A DNA stretch of 64,000 bases from Rhodobacter sp. Har01 (GTDB taxonomy: Bacteria > Pseudomonadota > Alphaproteobacteria > Rhodobacterales > Rhodobacteraceae): NCBI RefSeq assembly GCF_020564565.1, contig NZ_JAJCTD010000003.1, positions 186,001 to 250,000 of the forward strand, in the 5' to 3' direction. The notes under the pieces are model-generated. The model saw only the letters and a list, made by a program, of their open reading frames with translations, was not told the DNA's origin and did no database searches. Positions 8,002 to 15,905 of this stretch are shown piece by piece (positions within the stretch are counted from its first letter, which is position 1; each line of letters starts with the position of its first letter). A program made the translations under genes and the position numbers.

Positions 8002-8535
8002 TCAATCGCGATGTTCGCGGCGTCCGGCGCGGGTCAGCGCCTTGTCCAGCCGGTCGGCAAAGCCGGCCCGCGCTGCGGGCGTCAGCTCTTTCAGGTAGCG
8101 GGCGATCAGGTCGCGGCCAGTGGCCAGCATCTCGGCGTTGCGCGCGGCGATGGTGGCCAGCGCCGCGTCCAGCGCCGCCGGGTCCAGCGGGTCGGCGCGC
8201 AGCACCGCGATCAGCGCACCGAAATCGCCGCGCAGCGCCGCGCGGCCGTCCTTCAGCGCCGGGAAATTCTCAAGGAAGGCCAGGCGCAGCGCCTTGCGGT
8301 CCTCGCGGCTGAGGGCCTCGCCCAGGGGGCCAAAGCCGAAGTCGCGGTCGCCGCGGCCGGGCGGCCCGCCGTCGCGCAGGTAGGCGCCGGCGGCAAGGCC
8401 CGCAATGGCCAGGTTCAGCGCCAGCGACAGCGCCAGCAGGGCCTTGACCCAGCCCGCCGTGCGCGGCGCCGAAGGCGGGACGCCAGTCGAAGGGGCGGCG
8501 GTCGAAGGGGCGTCGGGGGGAACGGCATCGGACAT
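8002..8535 (-). CDS. Periplasmic heavy-metal-sensor-like (CnrX/CpxP-type) protein
   Basis: A 177-residue single-pass membrane protein. A short Pro-rich cytoplasmic N-terminus is followed by a transmembrane helix (about 29-51) and an all-helical periplasmic domain with an LTPAARAGF segment near the end, like the LTxxQ motif of the CpxP/Spy/CnrX (Metal_resist) group. In CnrX-type systems this domain senses metal and holds an anti-sigma factor. It is the last gene of a four-gene operon after an EF-hand protein, an ECF sigma factor and a membrane protein, only 5 bases from its upstream neighbour. A role as the signal-sensing subunit of that sigma factor is an inference from this arrangement. His and Met metal ligands are few, so the ligand is unclear. 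Confidence 0.72.
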   Translation of the reverse strand: MSDAVPPDAPSTAAPSTGVPPSAPRTAGWVKALLALSLALNLAIAGLAAGAYLRDGGPPGRGDRDFGFGPLGEALSREDRKALRLAFLENFPALKDGRAALRGDFGALIAVLRADPLDPAALDAALATIAARNAEMLATGRDLIARYLKELTPAARAGFADRLDKALTRAGRREHRD

Positions 8536-8540
8536 CGGTT

Positions 8541-8915
8541 TCAGCCCTCGGACAGGAAGACCTCGGCGACCGGGACCAGTTCGATCCCGACCGAGGACGA
8601 CAGGTAATCGTTCGTCAGCCAGCCCAGCGTCGCCGGATTGGCATAGCCCACCACCAGGCCCAGGGCCGCGGCGCAGCCCAGGCCCGCCACCACGCCCGCC
8701 CCCCCGAAGGCCGAGGCGAAGAGGACCCGAAGCCCGGGGCGCCGGGGCGTCCGCACCAAAGCCGGAGTCCGCCCGGCGGGTGCGCCCGTCGCCGCGGGGC
8801 GCGGCTGTTCGGCATGCGCCTCGGCCAGCACCCGGGCCAGGAAATCCTCGCTGGGCGGCGGCGGCGGGGTCGTCCGGGCTTCGGCCAGGAGACGGTCAAG
8901 ATCAGGGTCGCGCAT
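8541..8915 (-). CDS. Single-pass membrane protein, putative anti-sigma factor
   Basis: 124 residues: a cytoplasmic N-terminal part starting MRDPDLDRLLAEART, one transmembrane helix (about 62-90, rich in Gly and Ala) and a short periplasmic end. It starts 3 bases after the stop of the ECF sigma gene and ends 5 bases before the metal-sensor-like gene, the usual slot for a membrane anti-sigma factor (as CnrY sits with CnrX and CnrH). It has no zinc-binding HxxxCxxC motif, so it is not a ZAS-type anti-sigma factor. Assigned by position and topology only. Confidence 0.6.
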   Translation of the reverse strand: MRDPDLDRLLAEARTTPPPPPSEDFLARVLAEAHAEQPRPAATGAPAGRTPALVRTPRRPGLRVLFASAFGGAGVVAGLGCAAALGLVVGYANPATLGWLTNDYLSSSVGIELVPVAEVFLSEG

Positions 8916-8918
8916 CGC

Positions 8919-9518
8919 TCAGTCTCCTTCGTATCCCAAGCCGTCGCGCTGGCCCGCCAGGGCCGACGCAAGCGCCCGCTTTCCCCGGGCGACCAGGCTT
9001 TCCACCGCCTCGACGCCCACCCCCAGGACCGCGCCGATCTCGGGGTTCGACAGGCCTTCCAGATGGCGCAGCACAACCGCCTCGCGCTGCCGGTCGGGCA
9101 GCGCCGCCAGGGCCCGCGTCAGCGCCGCCTGGCGGTCGGTCTCGATCAGCTGCGCCACCGCGCCCGGGCTGTCGTCCGCCACTTCCGGCGCGTCGTCCAG
9201 GCCGTCCTGCCGCCGCCGGCCGCGGGCCCGCAGCCGGTCGGTCGCCAGGTTCGACACCACCCGGTAAAGCCAGGTCGAGACCTTGGCCTCGCCCGTCCGC
9301 CAGCCCGGCGCCGCTCGCCACAGCCGCAGCAGCGCCTCTTGCGCCACGTCCTCGGCCTCGGCCCGGTCGCCGCCCAAGAGGCGGGCGGCAAACCCCAGCA
9401 CCCGCGGCGACAGCCGCAGCACCAGGGTCCGCGCTGCCGCAGGGTCGCCGTCGGCGTATAGGACCAGAAGGTCCTCGTCCGTCATCGCCTCTGCCGTCAG
9501 ATCGCGGGCCATGGTCAT
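8919..9518 (-). CDS. ECF-type RNA polymerase sigma factor
   Basis: A 199-residue extracytoplasmic-function sigma factor with only regions 2 and 4. Region 2 (about 15-98) has the helix AEDVAQEALLRLWR for core binding and the -10 recognition stretch ending TWLYRVVSNLATDRLR. Region 4 (about 135-185) carries LPDRQREAVVLRHLEGLSNPEIGAVLGVGVEAVESLVARGKRAL, a helix-turn-helix for the -35 box. It is the second gene of the operon EF-hand / sigma / membrane protein / metal-sensor-like protein. It probably controls its own operon and envelope-stress or metal-response genes elsewhere. I could not find a convincing autoregulated promoter upstream of the EF-hand gene. Confidence 0.92.
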   Translation of the reverse strand: MTMARDLTAEAMTDEDLLVLYADGDPAAARTLVLRLSPRVLGFAARLLGGDRAEAEDVAQEALLRLWRAAPGWRTGEAKVSTWLYRVVSNLATDRLRARGRRRQDGLDDAPEVADDSPGAVAQLIETDRQAALTRALAALPDRQREAVVLRHLEGLSNPEIGAVLGVGVEAVESLVARGKRALASALAGQRDGLGYEGD

Positions 9519-9563
9519 GCCGGGGTTCTAGCGCAAGGCATCCCTGCCGTGCAAAGGGACTGA

Positions 9564-10100
9564 TCAGTTCCACCAGCCCCAGCCGTCGCCGCCACGGTTC
9601 TTGCCATGGCCGCGGTCGCGCTTGCCGTCGCGATGGCCCTGCATCCAGGCCTGCGCCTGCTGCATTTCGTCTTTCGACACCGCGCCGTCATTGTCGGCAT
9701 CGGCCAGGTCGAACATCCGGGCCTCGACCTGGACGGCAGGCATCTCGGTGGCGGCCAGCTTGCCGTCCTTGTCGGCGTCCAGCCGCGTCAGCATCCGGGC
9801 GGCGCGGTCGGCCATGCGGGCCTGCATCATCTTCAGCTGCATCGCCGCCAGTTCGTCCTGGTTCAGAAAGCCGTCCTTGTCGGCATCGGCCTCGGTGAAG
9901 CGGGCGGTGCGGAAGGCGTCCAGCTCGGCCTGGGTGACCTTGCCGTCCTTGTCGGCATCCACCGCGTCGAACTGGTTCAGCATCATCGTCCCCATCCCGC
10001 CCGGCGCGTCCATCGGACCTTGGGCCAGCACGGCCGTGCCCAGTGCGGCAGCGGCAACAGAGACCAGGGCAATCGCGGCAAGGCTCTTGCGGTTTTTCAT
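9564..10100 (-). CDS. Secreted EF-hand calcium-binding protein
   Basis: A 178-residue exported protein with a signal peptide (about 1-26, ending TAVLAQG) and four EF-hand-type loops: DADKDGKVTQAE, DADKDGFLNQDE, DADKDGKLAATE and DADNDGAVSKDE. All have the DxDxDG pattern and a terminal Glu, so binding of four calcium ions is plausible. The tail is basic and ends GGDGWGWWN. It is the first gene of the ECF sigma operon, 45 bases ahead of the sigma gene, and probably acts in the periplasm. The pairing suggests a signalling link between calcium or another divalent ion and the sigma factor, but a simple storage or buffering role is equally possible. Confidence 0.88.
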   Translation of the reverse strand: MKNRKSLAAIALVSVAAAALGTAVLAQGPMDAPGGMGTMMLNQFDAVDADKDGKVTQAELDAFRTARFTEADADKDGFLNQDELAAMQLKMMQARMADRAARMLTRLDADKDGKLAATEMPAVQVEARMFDLADADNDGAVSKDEMQQAQAWMQGHRDGKRDRGHGKNRGGDGWGWWN

Positions 10101-10296
10101 ATTCGGTTCATCCTTGGTTTGCGTTGCGGGGGGCACCGCAGGCTGCAGCACCCCGTCATGGTTCTCAAACGCCCCGCCTGGGGGATTCCGTCGCGGCCCC
10201 TTGCGACAACTGGCCACAGCGACGCTGGGGCTTCCGTGAGTCAGAAAACGGTATATATGAGATAAATCTTACCGGGACTGTCCCGGACCTGGACCA
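10101..10296. other. Divergent intergenic region, EF-hand operon / DUF983 gene
   Basis: This 196-base gap holds the promoters of both divergent transcripts. The stretch near 10247-10270 (GTATATATGAGATAAAT) is the most AT-rich piece of the region and is the likely promoter of the DUF983/NUDIX pair. No operator could be identified. Confidence 0.35.
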
Positions 10297-10719
10297 ATGA
10301 TGTTGCAGACCGCCACACTTGACGACGCCGCCTCGCCGCTTCCTGACCCAGATGACCGCCCGTTCTGGCCGTCGATCCGGCGGGGCTGGCAATGCCGCTG
10401 CCCGAATTGCGGCGGCGGCCCGATGATGCGCAGCTATCTCAAGGTGCGCGACACCTGCCCGGTCTGCGGCGAGGAATTGTTCCACCATCGCGCCGACGAC
10501 GGGCCGGCCTATCTGACGATCCTGATCGTCGGCCACCTGATGGCGCCGCTGATGCTGTTTGTCTTCACCCAGTGGCGGCCCGACCCGCTCACCTCGGCCA
10601 CGGTGTTTTCGGTCGCTTGCGTGGCGCTGTCGCTGTTCCTGCTGCCGCGGCTCAAGGGCGTTCTGGTGGGGGTGCAGTGGTCCAAGCGGATGCACGGGTT
10701 CGGCCAGGATGACGGCTGA
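10297..10719 (+). CDS. DUF983 zinc-ribbon membrane protein
   Basis: A 140-residue protein of the DUF983 family. An N-terminal zinc ribbon with two C-x2-C pairs (CPNC and CPVC) is followed by HHRADDGPAYLTI and two transmembrane helices (about 72-92 and 98-118). DUF983 proteins are often linked with haem-copper oxidase gene clusters in alphaproteobacteria; here the gene stands with a NUDIX hydrolase, overlapping its start by 11 bases. The biochemical role is unknown. Confidence 0.85.
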   Translation: MMLQTATLDDAASPLPDPDDRPFWPSIRRGWQCRCPNCGGGPMMRSYLKVRDTCPVCGEELFHHRADDGPAYLTILIVGHLMAPLMLFVFTQWRPDPLTSATVFSVACVALSLFLLPRLKGVLVGVQWSKRMHGFGQDDG

Positions 10720-11302
10720 GCCGATTCGCCCCGCCGCAACCGTGATCCTGGTGCGCCAGTCCGCCGGCGGGCCACAGGTCCTGATGGGCCAGCGCGGCGC
10801 CGGGGCGGCCTTCATGCCGTCGAAATACGTCTTCCCGGGCGGCGCGGTGGATGCCGGCGATGGCTGCGACGGCCCGATGCCGCTGGCCGCGCCCTGCGCG
10901 GCGCGGCTGGCTTCTGCGCCGGTGCCGGCGGCGGCCCTGGTGGGCGCGGCGCTGCGCGAACTGGCCGAGGAGACCGGGCTTTCGCTGCGCCCCGACGCCC
11001 CGCCGCTGCGCTTTGTCTTCCGTGCCATCACCCCGCCCGGCCGCTCCCGCCGCTTCGATGCCAGCTTCTTCCTGGCCGATGCCGCGGGCCTGGCCGGCGA
11101 CCCCGACGACTTTGCCCGCGCCTCGGACGAGCTTTCGCACCTGCACTGGATCGGCCTGGCCGAGGCGCGGGCGCTGGACCTGCCCTTCATCACCGAGGTG
11201 GTGCTGGCCGAGGTGACCAACCTCCTGGCCGGCGGCGACCAGCCTGGCGTGCCGTTCTTCGACAACTCGGGTCCGGTCCCGACCTTCCGTCGGATCGCCT
11301 GA
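10709..11302 (+). CDS. NUDIX hydrolase
   Basis: A 197-residue NUDIX-fold protein that would hydrolyse a nucleoside-diphosphate-linked substrate. The NUDIX box is split by an insertion: PGGAVDAGDG, then about 35 extra residues, then ALRELAEETGL with the catalytic REx2EE glutamates. Similar insertions occur in CoA-pyrophosphatase and NUDT-like proteins, but the substrate cannot be assigned. The ATG overlaps the end of the DUF983 gene and is preceded by CGGCCAGG, so the two are translationally coupled. Confidence 0.85.
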   Translation: MTAEPIRPAATVILVRQSAGGPQVLMGQRGAGAAFMPSKYVFPGGAVDAGDGCDGPMPLAAPCAARLASAPVPAAALVGAALRELAEETGLSLRPDAPPLRFVFRAITPPGRSRRFDASFFLADAAGLAGDPDDFARASDELSHLHWIGLAEARALDLPFITEVVLAEVTNLLAGGDQPGVPFFDNSGPVPTFRRIA

Positions 11303-11407
11303 CCGCAGCGGCGCAAAGCGAAGGCGCCCACCCCGCTGTCCGCGGACCGGGCGCTTGCGTCTGTCAACGCGCCGCCGGCGTGCCCGCAAAGGGCGCGGCA
11401 GCGGGCG

Positions 11408-12520
11408 CTACTTGCCCTTGCGGCCCTTGCGCGTCTCGGGCGGCGTGGCGTCGTCCGGCGCGATCACCTCGGCGTCCTCGACATCGACGACGATGCCGTC
11501 ATCCGACATCTCGGCCGCCATGCCGGACGCCGGGGCAGCGGCAGCGGCAGGGGCCGGGGCCGGGGCCGGCGTCGGTGCGACGGGCAGCGTATCGTCGATC
11601 ATCTCGCCCGGATCGGCGCCCGATTTGTCCACCGGCCAGATCGGATGCGGCACCGGGTCCTTCGCGGTCATGAAATACTTCGAGAAGATCTCGCTGTAGC
11701 TCTTGAACACGTAGGCCTCGTTGCGGCGCTGGTAGTGGTCGCGCTTGGCGGCATACATCGCCGGCAGCTTGTACCACGACGCCTTGGGGTGCATGTGGTG
11801 CACCACGTGCAGGTTGTTGTTCAGGAACAGATAGGACAGCGGGCCCTTGTCCTCGACGATCACCGTGCGGGCGCGGAACTTCTCGTGCGCGCGGTGTTCC
11901 AGGAAGGTGCGGATCTTCAGCAACGAAGCGCCGAAGTAGGATGCCAGCACCCAGGCCCAGACCGGCATTGCGCCGAAGCCCACGATCCACAACAGCGCCA
12001 GCATCACGCCGATGCCGTGCAGCGCCCAGGCCAGGGCGATGCGGTCGTTGCCGCCCCTGATCTCGGCCAGGTCGGCCTTGACGAAAGCATAGTAGCTGAT
12101 CGCCGGGCCGACCAGCATTCGCCCGGCCAGAGTGTTGTTGAACCGCATCAGGCTTTGCTGCCGCGGCGACAGGCTCTCCCAGACGGCCGGGTCAAGAAAG
12201 TTCGACTCGGGGTCTTCGTAGGGGTCGGTCAGCGCCGGGTCGTAGTGGTGCTTGAGGTGGGTGTCGCGGAACCGCAGGTAGGGGATGAACAGCCCGATGG
12301 CCGGGAACACCAGCAGGTGGTTCAGCGTCTCGTTCTGGGTCGGATGGCCGTGCAGCGCCTCGTGTTGCAGCGAGGAATGCTGTGCGACCGCCAGCGCGAC
12401 CAGGATGAACGCGACCGGCCAGGCCGCCCAGAGCACCGACGTCGCCAGTGCCCAGACGACATAGGTCCCTGCCAGAATGTAGATTGTCGGCCATTCGGCC
12501 TGAGGAGTTTCGATGCGCAT
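11408..12520 (-). CDS. Membrane fatty acid desaturase
   Basis: A 370-residue integral membrane di-iron desaturase/hydroxylase. The three histidine clusters are present: HEALHGH (about 53-59), HLKHH (about 88-92) and VVHHMHP (about 242-248), with membrane helices between them. Family members insert double bonds into acyl chains of membrane lipids or act on related hydrocarbons; the substrate is not readable from sequence. After the catalytic part (about residue 310) comes an extra C-terminal tail that is Pro/Ala-rich and then acidic (VDVEDAEVIAPDD) and ends in a basic patch (RKGRKGK), unusual for the family. It is a single gene with 249 bases of open upstream sequence. Confidence 0.88.
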   Translation of the reverse strand: MRIETPQAEWPTIYILAGTYVVWALATSVLWAAWPVAFILVALAVAQHSSLQHEALHGHPTQNETLNHLLVFPAIGLFIPYLRFRDTHLKHHYDPALTDPYEDPESNFLDPAVWESLSPRQQSLMRFNNTLAGRMLVGPAISYYAFVKADLAEIRGGNDRIALAWALHGIGVMLALLWIVGFGAMPVWAWVLASYFGASLLKIRTFLEHRAHEKFRARTVIVEDKGPLSYLFLNNNLHVVHHMHPKASWYKLPAMYAAKRDHYQRRNEAYVFKSYSEIFSKYFMTAKDPVPHPIWPVDKSGADPGEMIDDTLPVAPTPAPAPAPAAAAAPASGMAAEMSDDGIVVDVEDAEVIAPDDATPPETRKGRKGK

Positions 12521-12769
12521 GTCTGACGCCTCCGTGTCTCACTCGCGCCTCGCGATACCACCTTCGCCGTTCGTCGGGAACCCCCCGGCGCTGCGAAGCA
12601 TCCGCCCTTCCGGGGTCGGACGGCCTGGGTCCGGGCCGTCAGATGCCGAATCCGCAGGCCGGGCGCGGCGAAACTGCCGGTGGCGGGCCGGAACGACCGG
12701 ATTCGCGCGCGCCCCTGCGATGATGTGTCGCTGCCCGTTCCGGCGGCATCCGCCCGGCCGGAGGGCCGG

Positions 12770-13279
12770 TCAGAACGGCCGCAGCCGGGCCCTGGAATAG
12801 CCGTTGAACGCGAAGATCTCGGCCGCCGCTGTCAGCCGGTCGGACGGAATGGCGCCGCGGTCCAGCACGAAGCCGAAGCTGCCGTCGGGCGTCGCCACCG
12901 CCAGCGTGCGATAGCCGCTGTCGACCCAGATCACCCACCAGTCCGCCATCCCCGGCACCGCCAGCCGCCCCGGCCCCGCCGCGCCCACCGGCCCCGAGAC
13001 CGTCACCTCGCGCCCGTTCAGGCACAGCCGGGCCGCGATCGTCAGACCGCCGGGGCGGCGGGTGAACTCGGCTCCGCCCGGCCGGCAGCCGGGGGTTTCC
13101 GCCGCCGAATAGGCCGCCACCTGCCGCCAGCGCCCGTCCAGCCGCGCCGGCACGAAGGCCGCGACCGACCACAGGCCCGCCGCGGCCGGGCGGAACGCGG
13201 TCGCCGGCGGCGCCGCCGTCCGGACGCAGGCCGCCAGCAGCAGCAACAGCAGCGAGGCGGGCGGGGTCAGTCGAGGCAC
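12770..13279 (-). CDS. Lipocalin-like lipoprotein
   Basis: A 169-residue lipoprotein: signal sequence with lipobox LLAAC (lipidated Cys about residue 18), then a lipocalin-like barrel with GRWRQVAAY, matching the GxW signature of Blc-type bacterial lipocalins. Such proteins bind lipids or small hydrophobic ligands at the outer membrane. The start is GTG 13279, which overlaps the last 13 bases of the upstream Cys-rich lipoprotein gene, so the two are coupled. The divergence from standard Blc is high, so ligand and family branch are uncertain. Confidence 0.7.
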   Translation of the reverse strand: MPRLTPPASLLLLLLAACVRTAAPPATAFRPAAAGLWSVAAFVPARLDGRWRQVAAYSAAETPGCRPGGAEFTRRPGGLTIAARLCLNGREVTVSGPVGAAGPGRLAVPGMADWWVIWVDSGYRTLAVATPDGSFGFVLDRGAIPSDRLTAAAEIFAFNGYSRARLRPF

Positions 13280-13887
13280 AGAGTCGTCCTCCGGCCACCG
13301 TCGTCGAGAATCTCGTTGCAGCCGAACAGCGGCTTGTAGGGGGCGCAGCTGCGCGACCGCGCCAGGCAGTCGCCGTCGCAATCCTTGCCCGAATCGCAGG
13401 ATTTGCCGCCGTCGCGCGTATAGGTGACGCAGGCCCGGGCGCCATCGCCCGCCTTGGCCCAGACCCCCTTCTTCTTCTCGCAGGCGACCTGGGCCGCCGA
13501 TTTCTCGACCTCGGGAACCGCCTCGGCCGCCTCGGGTGCGGGCGGGATGACCGGCTTGCCCTCGGCCGCCGCCTCGCCTTCGGCTGCCGGCGCGGCCATT
13601 GCGGACGGGCGCGGGCGCGGCTTCACGGCGCCGGGCGGTGGCGCCAGTGCGGCCGGCGTCCCGGCGGGCAGCGCGGCCGCACCGGAGCTGCCGGCCGGCG
13701 CTTCTGCCCCCGCCGCGGTCAGATCGTCCAGCACCGTGACCTCGATTTCGCCGCCGGTCACCGGATTCGGCCCGGCCGGCTTCTTCGCTGGGCCAAATGC
13801 GGGGCCAAGGGCGGGCACGCAGGCGGCCAACACCAGCGCCGCCAGCACGGCCATTGCCGCCTTGGGAAACAATCCTGCCATCGGCAT
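13267..13887 (-). CDS. Cys-rich putative lipoprotein of unknown function
   Basis: 206 residues, not recognised. It has a lipoprotein signal (lipobox LVLAAC, Cys about 22), a long Pro/Ala-rich linker (about 60-130) and a compact C-terminal module with nine cysteines beginning VACEKKKGVWAK and ending in CNEILDDGG. The even spacing of the late cysteines (CDSGKDCDGDC) suggests disulfides in the periplasm. ATG 13887 is preceded by AGGAG at normal spacing. It overlaps the lipocalin-like gene, so the two products probably work together at the outer membrane. Confidence 0.7.
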   Translation of the reverse strand: MPMAGLFPKAAMAVLAALVLAACVPALGPAFGPAKKPAGPNPVTGGEIEVTVLDDLTAAGAEAPAGSSGAAALPAGTPAALAPPPGAVKPRPRPSAMAAPAAEGEAAAEGKPVIPPAPEAAEAVPEVEKSAAQVACEKKKGVWAKAGDGARACVTYTRDGGKSCDSGKDCDGDCLARSRSCAPYKPLFGCNEILDDGGRRTTLCLD

Positions 13888-13943
13888 CTGCCGCTCCTGC
13901 CCTTGGCCCATCTGCCCCGAAACGCCCCGCCGCCGCAAGCGGC

Positions 13944-14984
13944 TCAGTAGGGCCGGGCGTGTTCGCGATGCGCCGCCGCGATCTCGGCCAGCACCTCGGG
14001 TGCCAGCACCAGCCCCGCCGCGCCGATGTCCGTTTCCAGCTGGGCAACGCTGGTGGCCCCCAGGATCGGGATCGTCGTGAACGGCCGCGACCGGCAGAAG
14101 GCCAGCGCCATCTGGCAGGGGTCCAGCCCGTGCCGCGCGGCAATGCCCAGATAGGCCGCCACCGCCGGGAACACCCGCGGCGTGATCCGCCCGCCCATGT
14201 CGGGGTTGACCGCGCGCCTGGTGCCCTCGGGCGTCACGTCGCCGGCGTATTTGCCGCTCAGCAGCCCCGTCGCCAGCGGCGAGAAGGCCAAGAGCGGCAT
14301 CTCCTCGATCAGGCTGAACTCGGCCCAGTCGGTATCGAACTGCCGGCACAAGAGGCTGTATTCGTTCTGCACCGATGCCATCCGCGGCAGGCCCAGCGTG
14401 TCGGCCAGATGCAGCCAGCGCGCCGCGCCCCAGACGCTTTCGTTGGACATCCCGATGGCGCGGATCTTGCCCTCGTCGATCAGCGCCCTGGCGGTGGTCA
14501 GCACGTCAGTCATGTGCGCCATCTCGGCCGCGCGGTCGGCGCCGTGCGGGGCATAGCTCCAGGCCTGGCGAAAGTGATAGCTGCCCCGGTTCGGCCAGTG
14601 CAACTGGTATAGATCGACGTAATCGGTCTGCATCCGCCGCAGCGACCCCTCCAGCGCCGTCCGCAGGCTGCGCCCGGTGATCGGCTCGCCCGGCCGCACC
14701 ACCTGGCCCTTGCCGGTGACCTTGGTCGCGATCACCAGCCGCGACCGCGCGCCGCGCGCCGCCAGCCAGGTGCCGATGATCTCTTCGGTGCGGCCCACCG
14801 TCTCGGCGCGCACGGGGTTGGTCGGATACATCTCGGCGGTGTCCCAGAAGGTCACCCCCCGCTCCAGCGCCAGATCGGCCTGGGCCTGCGCCTCGGCCTC
14901 GGTGTTCTGGCTGCCCCAGGTCATCGTGCCCAGGCACAGTTCGGAGACGGTCAGGCCGGACCGACCCAGCGGAATCATCTTCAT
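13944..14984 (-). CDS. NADP(H)-dependent aldo/keto reductase, Tas-like
   Basis: A 346-residue aldo/keto reductase of the Tas group, a TIM barrel using NADPH to reduce carbonyls. The catalytic tetrad is visible: D and Y in FWDTAEMYPTNP (about 48-57), K in ATKVTG (about 90) and H in QLHWPN (about 133). The NADPH-binding end is GATSVAQLETDI. The physiological substrate is unknown. It is divergent from the SOS-boxed ImuA-like gene, whose operator lies 79 bases from its start. Confidence 0.9.
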   Translation of the reverse strand: MKMIPLGRSGLTVSELCLGTMTWGSQNTEAEAQAQADLALERGVTFWDTAEMYPTNPVRAETVGRTEEIIGTWLAARGARSRLVIATKVTGKGQVVRPGEPITGRSLRTALEGSLRRMQTDYVDLYQLHWPNRGSYHFRQAWSYAPHGADRAAEMAHMTDVLTTARALIDEGKIRAIGMSNESVWGAARWLHLADTLGLPRMASVQNEYSLLCRQFDTDWAEFSLIEEMPLLAFSPLATGLLSGKYAGDVTPEGTRRAVNPDMGGRITPRVFPAVAAYLGIAARHGLDPCQMALAFCRSRPFTTIPILGATSVAQLETDIGAAGLVLAPEVLAEIAAAHREHARPY

Positions 14985-15062
14985 GGCGGCAATTCTTCCT
15001 TGTGCTGGCCTTTGCGGCCAAGGGTAACCGGACGGGGGGTGCCGTCCAACATGGGGAATTGA

Positions 15063-15077
15063 GAACAGAACGGGAAC
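15063..15077 (+). promoter_or_regulatory. LexA (SOS) box, GAAC-N7-GAAC
   Basis: GAAC-AGAACGG-GAAC matches exactly the GAAC-N7-GAAC (equivalent to GTTC-N7-GTTC) direct-repeat operator used by alphaproteobacterial LexA, first defined in Rhodobacter and Rhizobiales. It ends 17 bases before the ATG of the ImuA-like gene, a position that would block transcription start or elongation. A chance match to eight fixed bases is possible, but its placement at a RecA/ImuA-like gene argues for a real site. Confidence 0.75.
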
Positions 15078-15094
15078 GCGATAAACTTCCCGGC

Positions 15095-15727
15095 ATGTCT
15101 CTGCCGCGCCTCCTTGATCCGCGCCCGGCCGCGCCGCTGCAACCCCTGCCCGGCGGGGTGGCCAGCTTGCGCCGCGCGCGGGTGCATGAAATCTGCGGCA
15201 CCTCGCGGCTGGCGCTGGCCGCGATGGTGATGGAGCTTTCCGAGGGCCCGGTGCTCTGGGTCTTTCCCGGCTGGCTCAACGGCCGCATCTTCCCCGACGG
15301 CTTGCTCGATTTCGCCGATCCGGCGCGCGTGGTCTTTGTCCGCACGCGGCGGCCGGAAGAGATTCTCTGGACCGTCGAAGAGACCCTGCGCTCGGGCGCC
15401 GTGCCGCTGGTGGTGGCCGAGGTCGCCACGGTGCCCGCGCTGACCCCGGTGCGCCGGATGAACCTGGCCGCCGAGGCCGGGACCGAGGCGGCGCATCACT
15501 GGGGCCGCATCGCGCCCCTTGGCCTTTTGCTGACCCCGGGCGACGGCGGCGCGGCCGGGGTGGAAAGCCGCTGGCGGATGGACGCCATCCCCTCCGGCTC
15601 GACCCTGATCGAGCGGCACCAGGCCTGGCGGATGCAGCGCCTGCGCGCCCGCGACGCCGGCCCCGGCGCCTGGACCGTCAGCCGCGACGAAGACAACCAG
15701 ACCACCGTCGCCCGCCTGCCCGACTGA
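15095..15727 (+). CDS. ImuA/RecA-like protein, probable SOS-regulated gene
   Basis: A 210-residue protein resembling ImuA, the RecA-like partner of the ImuB/DnaE2 translesion mutasome, in layout: [20 protein letters not shown] where the P-loop would sit (30-49), [10 protein letters not shown] as the next beta strand, and [12 protein letters not shown] later. The P-loop glycines and lysine are absent, and no Walker B aspartate is obvious, so ATP binding is unlikely. I used ATG 15095 because the LexA box lies just upstream and would otherwise be inside the coding region. No imuB or dnaE2 is adjacent, which is unusual, because ImuA normally heads that operon. A role in DNA-damage tolerance is inferred from the operator and distant similarity. 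Confidence 0.65.
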   Translation: MSLPRLLDPRPAAPLQPLPGGVASLRRARVHEICGTSRLALAAMVMELSEGPVLWVFPGWLNGRIFPDGLLDFADPARVVFVRTRRPEEILWTVEETLRSGAVPLVVAEVATVPALTPVRRMNLAAEAGTEAAHHWGRIAPLGLLLTPGDGGAAGVESRWRMDAIPSGSTLIERHQAWRMQRLRARDAGPGAWTVSRDEDNQTTVARLPD

Positions 15728-15752
15728 GGCCCCGCGGCATCCGCCGGGAAGC

Positions 15753-15797
15753 GATTTTCGCGCGAAAATCGTGCACGGAATTCGACTTCGAATTCCG
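15753..15797. repeat. Double-palindrome intergenic repeat, copy 1
   Basis: Two adjacent palindromes: GATTTTCGCGCGAAAATC (15753-15770) and CGGAATTCGACTTCGAATTCCG (15776-15797). The same pair recurs at 51419-51461. Here it lies between the ImuA-like gene and metG, both on the plus strand. It can fold into two hairpins; it may be a REP-like element. Confidence 0.85.
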
Positions 15798-15905
15798 TAT
15801 CCCCGGCCGCCGCCGCGCGCGCCGGCCCGACCCTCTGGCCCTTGGCCCCGGCGCAGGATAAAAGCCCCCGACCGGCACGACCCGACCGGCACGAAAGGCG
15901 CGCGC

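Noticed and set aside
10101..10296. ECF autoregulated promoter (GGAATC ... CGTTTG) upstream of the EF-hand gene
   Set aside because: The spacer is only about 12 bases, shorter than the 15-17 usual for ECF promoters, so I do not call it.
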